Source: Paludibacteraceae bacterium
GTDB taxonomy: Bacteria; Bacteroidota; Bacteroidia; Bacteroidales; Paludibacteraceae
NCBI GenBank assembly: GCA_017542915.1
Contig: JAFXWI010000048.1
Coordinates: forward strand, 1-10,845
Direction of reading: 5' to 3'
DNA: 10,845 bases
Position numbers and translations under genes: made by a program. Shown piece by piece: positions 6,463 through 10,845 of this stretch. Numbering within the stretch: the first letter of the stretch is position 1; every line of letters starts with the position of its first letter. The notes below the pieces were generated by a model. That model saw only the letters and a list, made by a program, of their open reading frames with translations. It did not search any database and was not told the origin of the DNA.

Positions 6463-6500
6463 AAAACAGGCGTCGTGATGACGACTGTTTTCGCTTTTTT
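6463..6500 (+). terminator. Hairpin with T-run ending the small-RNA candidate
   Basis: AAAACAG (6463-6469) pairs with CTGTTTT (6485-6491), and CGTC (6471-6474) pairs with GACG (6480-6483), with one G/A mismatch between them and a 5-nt loop. The sequence CGCTTTTTT follows to 6500. On the opposite strand the stem is also followed by T residues, so it could stop transcription from both sides. Confidence 0.75.
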
Positions 6501-6520
6501 AAGGCCAACCTAACTATATT

Positions 6521-6571
6521 TAAAATCCCGTCTACTCCTTCGAGTGACGGGATTTTACAATTATCTTTTTT
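6521..6571. terminator. Strong hairpin, probable dcp terminator (possibly bidirectional)
   Basis: TAAAATCCCGTC (6521-6532) is perfectly complementary to GACGGGATTTTA (6546-6557). Inside it, after one bulged T, ACTC pairs with GAGT around a CTTC loop, giving 16 base pairs. It lies about 48 nt past the dcp stop, in the right place to end the - strand operon, where the distal arm ends in ATTTTA. On the + strand it is followed by TCTTTTTT (6564-6571), which would back up the terminator at 6463-6500. Confidence 0.75.
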
Positions 6572-6605
6572 CACTCTGTTTCGTCGAGTGCTTACGAGAA
6601 TACGA

Positions 6606-8750
6606 TTACTTGATCTCGCGGGCTTTGATGCCATCTCGTTCGAGGAGAGCGTTGATGGTGGGTTCACCTTGACGGAAACGGACATACAAGTCCATCGCAC
6701 GCTCGGTACCACCCTTCTCCAAGACATTCTCACGGAAACGTTTTGCAGCTTTCTTATCAAAGATAGAACCGTTCTTAACTTGCGCCTCTTTGAAGACAGA
6801 GAATGCGTCAGCGTCGAGGAGTTCTGACCACTTGTAGCTATAATAACCTGCTGCATAGCCGCCGGAGAAGATATGCGTGAAAGCACAACACATCTGCGTG
6901 CCGGGAACGGTCGGCATGACTTGAACCTGCTCCATCGCTTTGTCGCTAAAACGAACTACAGACTCAACGGTACCGATGGTCGGATTTACCTCAAAGGGTT
7001 TGTCGAGTGTGTGCCAAGCCATGTCGAGATAGCCGAAGCTGAGCTGACGAACGCAGGAATAAGCAGCGTGGTACGTCTGCGAAGCATGCATCTTATCGAG
7101 CAGGTCTTGAGGCAGGGACTCACCGGTCTTGTAATGTTTAGCAAAGGTATCGAGGAACTCTTTCTCGTCGATGAAGTTCTCATTGAACTGGCTCGGCAGT
7201 TCCACGAAATCACGCGGTACGTTGGTTCCGCTCTGAGCCGCATATTGGCAACGAGTCAACATACCATGCAGACCATGACCGAACTCATGCAGGAACGTGC
7301 GCACCTCATCATATGTAAACAATGCCGGTTTGTCTGCGGTCGGACGGGTAAAATTCATCACATTCACGATATGCGGACGATGATCTTTCTTTCCCTCCAT
7401 ATACTGCGGCTGGAAATCATTCATCCACGCACCGCCACGCTTACCATCCCGCGGATGGAAGTCAGCGTAGTACACAGCAAGGAATTTGCCCTTCTCATCG
7501 AAGACCTCATAAGCGGTTACTTCGGGGTTATAGACTTGGATTTTCTTGTTCTCCTTGAACTGGAGACCATAGAGTTTCTGAGCCAAACCGAAGACACCTT
7601 TCTTCACGTTCTCCAACTCGAAATACGGACGCAGATCATCATCGGAGATGGAATACTTCTCCATCTTGAGCTTCTTGGAGTAATAACCGAAATCCCAAGG
7701 TTGGAGATGTGCCGCATAGAATCCATGCGCATGAGCGTAGTCCTCCAGTTCCTTCACTTCCTCGCGTGCAGCAGGCATGTATGCGTCACGGAGTTGATCC
7801 AGCAGTTTATAGACGTTCTCAGGCGTTTCTGCCATGGTCTTATAGAGCGATTTCTCTGCATATGTCTTCTTGCCGAAGAGGTTTGCGAGAGCAAGACGGG
7901 TGTTGACGATCTCAACGATCAAGCCGGTGTTGTCAAACTCACCGCCCACACACTTGGAAGCACTTGCCATATATAACTCGCGACGGATGTCACGGTTGTC
8001 CAGATCCTGCATCACAGGGATAGTGGTGGTCGGTTTGAGGTTCAAGAGCCAGCCTTCGAGTCCTTTCTTCTCGGCGTTGGAACGCAGCATCGCCTTGGTG
8101 TCGTCATTGAGTCCGGCAAGAAGCGCCTCATCGGTAATGAGCATCGTCCAAGCGTTGGTAGCCTTGAGGACGTTCTGACCATATTGGAGGGTCAGTTTGC
8201 TCAGTTTAGCAGAGAGCTCACGGTACGTCTGTTTGTCCTCATCAGAGAGGTTAGCACCGTTGTTGGCGAAAGACTCGTAGATGTCTTCGAGCAGTTTGTA
8301 TTGCGCCTTGTTCAGTTTGAGTTTGTCGCGCTGCTCATAGACAGCTTTGATACGTTGGAACAAACCCTCATTCAGACGAATAGTAGCGCTATACTCCGAC
8401 ATCTTCGGGCTGAGTTCCATCTCGATCTGCTGAAGCGTGTCGTTGGTCTCCGCACTGGTGAGGTTATAGAAACAACCGGCAACGATGGTCAGCATCTCGC
8501 CTGATTTCTCATATGCCTCGATGGTGTTCTTATAGGTCGGAGCCGCGGGATTATTGACGATGTCGTCAATCTCCTTGAGACCTTGTTTCATTGCCTCCTC
8601 AAAAGCAGGCATATAGTGCTCCGCATGGATCTCGTTGAAGGGATACGTGCCGTGCGGAGTCTTCCAGTTCTTATAATCGAAGAACGGGTTGGTGGCAGCC
8701 GTTGCCGCCATAAAAGTAGTGGCTAAAGCCATGGTTAAAAATTTTCTCAT
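6606..8750 (-). CDS. dcp: Secreted M3 family peptidyl-dipeptidase (Dcp)
   Basis: This is a zinc metallopeptidase of family M3 that removes dipeptides from the C-terminus of oligopeptides. It has 714 residues, the normal length for exported Bacteroidota Dcp. The zinc site is HEFGH (488-492), with the third ligand E517 in FVELPSQF, 29 residues after the first His as in E. coli Dcp. The substrate-binding block THIFSGGYAAGYYSYKW (625-641) carries H626, Y632 and Y639, which correspond to E. coli H601, Y607 and Y614 as I remember them. The N-terminus MRKFLTMALATTFMAATAAT is a signal peptide without a lipobox Cys, so I expect a soluble periplasmic enzyme; the E. coli protein lacks such a signal. It lies 23 nt after the T9SS cargo gene and is probably the last gene of the serA operon. 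The start is set by the signal peptide. Confidence 0.95.
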   Translation of the reverse strand: MRKFLTMALATTFMAATAATNPFFDYKNWKTPHGTYPFNEIHAEHYMPAFEEAMKQGLKEIDDIVNNPAAPTYKNTIEAYEKSGEMLTIVAGCFYNLTSAETNDTLQQIEMELSPKMSEYSATIRLNEGLFQRIKAVYEQRDKLKLNKAQYKLLEDIYESFANNGANLSDEDKQTYRELSAKLSKLTLQYGQNVLKATNAWTMLITDEALLAGLNDDTKAMLRSNAEKKGLEGWLLNLKPTTTIPVMQDLDNRDIRRELYMASASKCVGGEFDNTGLIVEIVNTRLALANLFGKKTYAEKSLYKTMAETPENVYKLLDQLRDAYMPAAREEVKELEDYAHAHGFYAAHLQPWDFGYYSKKLKMEKYSISDDDLRPYFELENVKKGVFGLAQKLYGLQFKENKKIQVYNPEVTAYEVFDEKGKFLAVYYADFHPRDGKRGGAWMNDFQPQYMEGKKDHRPHIVNVMNFTRPTADKPALFTYDEVRTFLHEFGHGLHGMLTRCQYAAQSGTNVPRDFVELPSQFNENFIDEKEFLDTFAKHYKTGESLPQDLLDKMHASQTYHAAYSCVRQLSFGYLDMAWHTLDKPFEVNPTIGTVESVVRFSDKAMEQVQVMPTVPGTQMCCAFTHIFSGGYAAGYYSYKWSELLDADAFSVFKEAQVKNGSIFDKKAAKRFRENVLEKGGTERAMDLYVRFRQGEPTINALLERDGIKAREIK

Positions 8751-8775
8751 TTTGTCATTTACTATTTGTATATTT
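8748..8775 (-). repeat. Heptamer-like array leading into dcp
   Basis: Read on the - strand from the stop of the upstream gene: AAATATAC (8775-8768), AAATAGT (8767-8761), AAATGAC (8760-8754), then AAAATG with the dcp start codon at 8750-8748. The period is 7 bp with one 8-bp unit. The array fills the whole 23-nt gap, and the ATG sits in the last unit as at the gldF junction. No Shine-Dalgarno sequence is present. Confidence 0.65.
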
Positions 8776-10126
8776 ATTCTTTTCGTCTCAGCAGATTGAT
8801 GTCACCGGACATCTGATAAATGCCAATGACCGATTCGTCCTGATTCTTCTGTTTCTTCTTATAGGAAGCTTTCAGACCAATGTATTTGGCATCTTTCGGA
8901 GCATCGGTACCCATAGCGCGAATGACATAGAAATACGCGCCTTCCGCCGCCTTGCGACCATTGATGGTACCATCCCACCCTTTCGCGGGATCAGTCCAGT
9001 CATAGACCAGTTTGCCCCACCGGTTATAGACCCAGCAATGGAACTCCCGCAAGGAGCGGTACGAGACACGGAACTCATCGTTCTTGCCGTTACCGTCCGG
9101 CGTGAACACATTCGGCACACGCAGGTACGACTCCGCGATATTGACCTTCATCTCCTGCGAGTCAAGTTTGCAGTCGTAACTGTTCACCCAACAAACAACC
9201 CGATATGTACCCGGTTCACTAAAATCATAGCGTATATCTTTGTCCGAACGGGTTGCAATGAGTTGCGAGGCTTTGTAAATCGACCATTTATAGAAGATGG
9301 GCTTCGGACTCGGTGTCGGATTGCTGTAGAAAGCAACATCCAAGATTCCACTATACTCCTCAGATGTGGTAGCGGTAATGATCTTCTGGTCTGTCGGACG
9401 ATTCAGCTCATTGCTCTTCTCGCCTTTCGTGCCACGTGTAGTGGCTAAGGACTCCAAGTGGAAATCGATCGCAAACACGCTATCTCTATAGAGCGTGTCG
9501 GTCACACAAGCGGAGTCCATCTCCAGCTTGGAGCGGATCTCATCATCATAGCACAAGGTGATCTGTGTCTCACCACAAAGGGCAGGCAGCGTCATGTTCT
9601 GTCTCAACCTGTCTGTATGGTGAACGGCCGAGTCCGTCCATGCCTCACCGCTCCAAGTGAGCACATTATAATCTAAGGTACACGCGCGCGTATAAGTGCC
9701 CATCGAACCATCCGAACGCACATATTCGTACCCATCGGTTGTACCCGTCAGATGGAGGAACGTATTATCGCAAGTCGGCTCGACGGTCATGGCGATGTCG
9801 GTCGGTTTGGTTTGGAAGACATAGAAATCGCCGTACTGTACTCCGTTTTTCTTAATATAATATCCGCCTTCTTCCAAGGTAAACGCTTCTTCGGAGTCCG
9901 TCTGCACAGGGATAGCACTCTCGGTGGAGTACCAATCGACCTTGCCGATGAGGGACTTCATCTCTATATTGTCCTTAAAAATAAACAGCGTGTCACCAGA
10001 GTGAATGATCTGCGTAGCTTTGCTTATGCACGCCACATTCATCGGAAGTGCATATAGCAAGCCTCCCCCAGCCCCCCCTAAAGGGAGGGCGAGGAAAGCT
10101 ATTATGCTAAAAATGGTTCTTTTCAT
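8774..10126 (-). CDS. Secreted protein with T9SS type B (CHU_C) sorting domain
   Basis: This 450-residue protein is predicted to cross the outer membrane by the type IX secretion system; its function is unknown. An N-terminal signal peptide (about 1-26, MKRTIFSIIAFLALPLGG...LYA) contains an unusual glycine run encoded by a GC-rich palindrome. The middle (about 30-250) matches nothing I recognise and has several Cys pairs. Residues about 258-332 (SGILDVAFYSNP to VVCWVNSYDCKL) look like a PKD-like Ig fold. Residues 337-447 are the gliding-motility-associated C-terminal domain: VPNVFTPDGNGKNDEF (337-352), YNRWGKLVY (367-375), GWDGTINGR (383-391), EGAYFYVIRA (395-404) and a final SGDINLLR. A Lys-rich stretch (about 414-436) is inserted before the last strand. 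Its ATG overlaps the serA stop as ATGA, so translation may be coupled. The T9SS machinery itself is outside the window. Confidence 0.88.
   Translation of the reverse strand: MKRTIFSIIAFLALPLGGAGGGLLYALPMNVACISKATQIIHSGDTLFIFKDNIEMKSLIGKVDWYSTESAIPVQTDSEEAFTLEEGGYYIKKNGVQYGDFYVFQTKPTDIAMTVEPTCDNTFLHLTGTTDGYEYVRSDGSMGTYTRACTLDYNVLTWSGEAWTDSAVHHTDRLRQNMTLPALCGETQITLCYDDEIRSKLEMDSACVTDTLYRDSVFAIDFHLESLATTRGTKGEKSNELNRPTDQKIITATTSEEYSGILDVAFYSNPTPSPKPIFYKWSIYKASQLIATRSDKDIRYDFSEPGTYRVVCWVNSYDCKLDSQEMKVNIAESYLRVPNVFTPDGNGKNDEFRVSYRSLREFHCWVYNRWGKLVYDWTDPAKGWDGTINGRKAAEGAYFYVIRAMGTDAPKDAKYIGLKASYKKKQKNQDESVIGIYQMSGDINLLRRKE
10061..10094. repeat. GC-rich palindrome inside the signal-peptide codons
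   Basis: On the + strand, CCCCCCC (10072-10078) and GGGAGGG (10083-10089) pair at six of seven positions around a TAAA loop. G10071 pairs with C10090, and CCTC (10062-10065) pairs with GAGG (10091-10094), leaving a 5-nt bulge on the left arm. The composition is unlike the surrounding DNA. I recall similar CCCTCCC-TTTA-GGGAGGG palindromes dispersed in many Bacteroidota genomes, but could not search. Read in the gene it encodes LPLGGAGGG within the hydrophobic part of the signal peptide. Confidence 0.7.
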
Positions 10127-10845
10127 TTATTTACTTGGAAACGAGTGTTGCCGTTTTGAATGAAGTCCACGATCTGTTTAGCAGCAGCAATACCGGCATT
10201 GATATTGGCTTCTGCGGTCTGTGCGCCCATCTTCTTCGGCGTTGCGAAGTAGCGTCCTTCGAAGAGTGTGCGGAACTTCGCGTCGGCTACCGGCATAATA
10301 TCGGTCATGTACTTGAGGTCAGCACGTTCCTGCATGAGCGCAATCAGACCCTCTTCATCGATCACCTCTTTGCGTGCCGTGTTAACGAGCACACCGCCTT
10401 TCGGCATGAGGTTAACGAGGTCGTGATTGATGGAGTTCTTTGTCTCCGCCGTTGCCGGGATATGGAGCGAAACGATGTCGCAAGTCTTGTACAGTTCCTG
10501 AGCAGAATGAACCGGCTTCACGTTTGCTGCCACCATCGCCTCATCCGGGCAGTATGCATCGTACGCATAGACCTCCATGCCGAAGCCCTGTGCGATACGT
10601 GCTACGTTACGACCGACATTACCAAAGGCATGGATACCCAGTTTCTTACCTTTGAGTTCGGTTCCGGACGTACCGTTATAGAAGTTACGAACGGCATAGA
10701 CCATGAGACCGAGCGCGAGCTCTGCTACGGCGTTGCTGTTCTGACCCGGGGTGTTCATCGCTACCACCTTGTGTGCAGTTGCAGCATCGAGGTCGATGTT
10801 GTCATAACCGGCTCCGGCACGAACGACGATCTTCAGCTGTTTGGC
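10123..10845 (-). CDS. serA: D-3-phosphoglycerate dehydrogenase (5' end outside window)
   Basis: SerA oxidises 3-phosphoglycerate to 3-phosphohydroxypyruvate with NAD, the first step of serine synthesis, in the cytoplasm. The frame is open to the window edge and reads AKQLKIVVRAGAGYDNIDL before the first internal Met, so the Met at 10767 is not the start. There are 240 codons visible of about 306 in the short Bacteroidales type, which has no C-terminal ACT domain. Visible features are the substrate loop RAGAGYDN, MNTPGQNSNAVAELALGLM, the nucleotide-binding glycines in LGIHAFGNVGRNVA, DIVSLHIPATAETKNSI and the catalytic-Arg segment VNTARKEVIDEEGL. Where most family members have TPH with the catalytic His, this protein has TPKKMGAQT (Lys codons at 10231-10236). 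This is normal for Bacteroidales SerA and resembles the Lys-type enzyme described from Entamoeba. It is the first visible gene of the right-hand operon. Confidence 0.96.
   Translation of the reverse strand, partial: AKQLKIVVRAGAGYDNIDLDAATAHKVVAMNTPGQNSNAVAELALGLMVYAVRNFYNGTSGTELKGKKLGIHAFGNVGRNVARIAQGFGMEVYAYDAYCPDEAMVAANVKPVHSAQELYKTCDIVSLHIPATAETKNSINHDLVNLMPKGGVLVNTARKEVIDEEGLIALMQERADLKYMTDIMPVADAKFRTLFEGRYFATPKKMGAQTAEANINAGIAAAKQIVDFIQNGNTRFQVNK

Larger units (their letters stand above)
6332..6500 (+). ncRNA. Candidate small RNA with its own promoter and terminator
   Basis: A transcript from the promoter at 6293-6325 would begin near 6331 and end at the hairpin and T-run at 6463-6500, giving about 165-170 nt. 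Upstream, the yfcE terminator separates it from the preceding run. Downstream, the convergent gene dcp prevents it from being a leader of another gene. The first half is a degenerate heptamer tract, and I can fold no strong structure there apart from the short palindrome CCAATAATTGG (6380-6390). I cannot match it to a known RNA family. A decayed gene that left only its promoter and terminator would look the same. Confidence 0.35.
6215..6605. other. 391-bp convergent intergenic region
   Basis: The region lies between the yfcE stop (+ strand) and the dcp stop (- strand). From left to right it holds an A/T-rich terminator for yfcE, a TTTG / TAnnTTTG promoter facing right, a degenerate heptamer tract, a hairpin with a T-run, and a second long hairpin. 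Two copies of CATATAAAAA (6281-6290 and 6299-6308) flank the -33 element. The only reading frame worth naming is 27 codons starting at 6395, which I do not accept as a gene. The stretch is much richer in A/T than the flanking genes. Confidence 0.8.

Noticed and set aside
6395..6478. Small reading frame of 27 codons (begins MTKWQLMKTN) in the convergent gap
   Set aside because: It starts within the repeat tract, has no recognisable similarity or initiation signal, and ends inside the terminator stem. It is more likely chance.
6873..7976. 367-codon + strand open frame opposite dcp
   Set aside because: Antisense shadow. The - strand frame is an unmistakable M3 peptidase with all zinc ligands.
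10231..10236. Inactivating mutation in SerA (Lys for catalytic His)
   Set aside because: The TPKKMGAQT motif is the normal form in Bacteroidales SerA as I know it.
1..10845. Defence island, prophage or integrated element
   Set aside because: Every recognisable gene is housekeeping, transport or secretion related. No integrase, transposase, toxin, restriction or phage gene and no tRNA attachment site is visible.

Overview
The window looks like ordinary chromosome from a member of the Bacteroidota, most likely order Bacteroidales. The evidence is a GldF-type ABC permease, a secreted protein with a type B sorting domain for type IX secretion (T9SS), a phosphoglycerate dehydrogenase of the Bacteroidales kind with Lys in place of the catalytic His, a TTTG / TAnnTTTG promoter, and A/T-rich leaders without Shine-Dalgarno sequences. 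I cannot name the genus. I see no tRNA, rRNA, transposase, phage gene, CRISPR array or defence system.

Left half, + strand (1-6261): pheT (5' end outside the window), prfC, a NupG-type nucleoside permease, gldF and a YfcE-type phosphoesterase. They follow one another with a 17-nt overlap (pheT/prfC) and gaps of 66, 21 and 26 nt, and could be one transcription unit. An A/T-rich hairpin with a T-run (6226-6261) closes it. The mix is housekeeping: charging of tRNA-Phe, translation termination, nucleoside salvage, an ABC exporter subunit and a small metal-dependent phosphoesterase.

Middle (6215-6605): 391 bases without a convincing protein gene, between convergent genes. It holds the yfcE terminator, a canonical Bacteroidota promoter pointing right, a degenerate 7-bp repeat tract, a hairpin terminator at 6463-6500, and a second very strong hairpin at 6521-6557 that probably ends dcp from the other side. 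Promoter, roughly 165-170 nt and terminator together look like a stand-alone small RNA gene.

Right half, - strand (10845 to 6606): serA (5' end outside the window), a T9SS cargo protein whose ATG overlaps the serA stop as ATGA, and, 23 nt further on, a secreted M3 peptidyl-dipeptidase (dcp). These three look co-transcribed.

The most unusual thing is a set of short tandem arrays with a 7-bp period. Three run from the stop codon of one gene to the start codon of the next (nupG/gldF, gldF/yfcE, cargo/dcp), with the ATG inside or directly after the last unit. A fourth lies inside pheT (GACCAAY, five units). Degenerate ones lie inside yfcE, where the protein carries an apparent insertion, and inside the small-RNA candidate. 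A 9/7-bp array fills part of the prfC/nupG gap. A separate GC-rich palindrome has been absorbed into the signal peptide of the T9SS cargo gene. Together these suggest a genome in which short repeats spread or expand at gene junctions and sometimes within reading frames.
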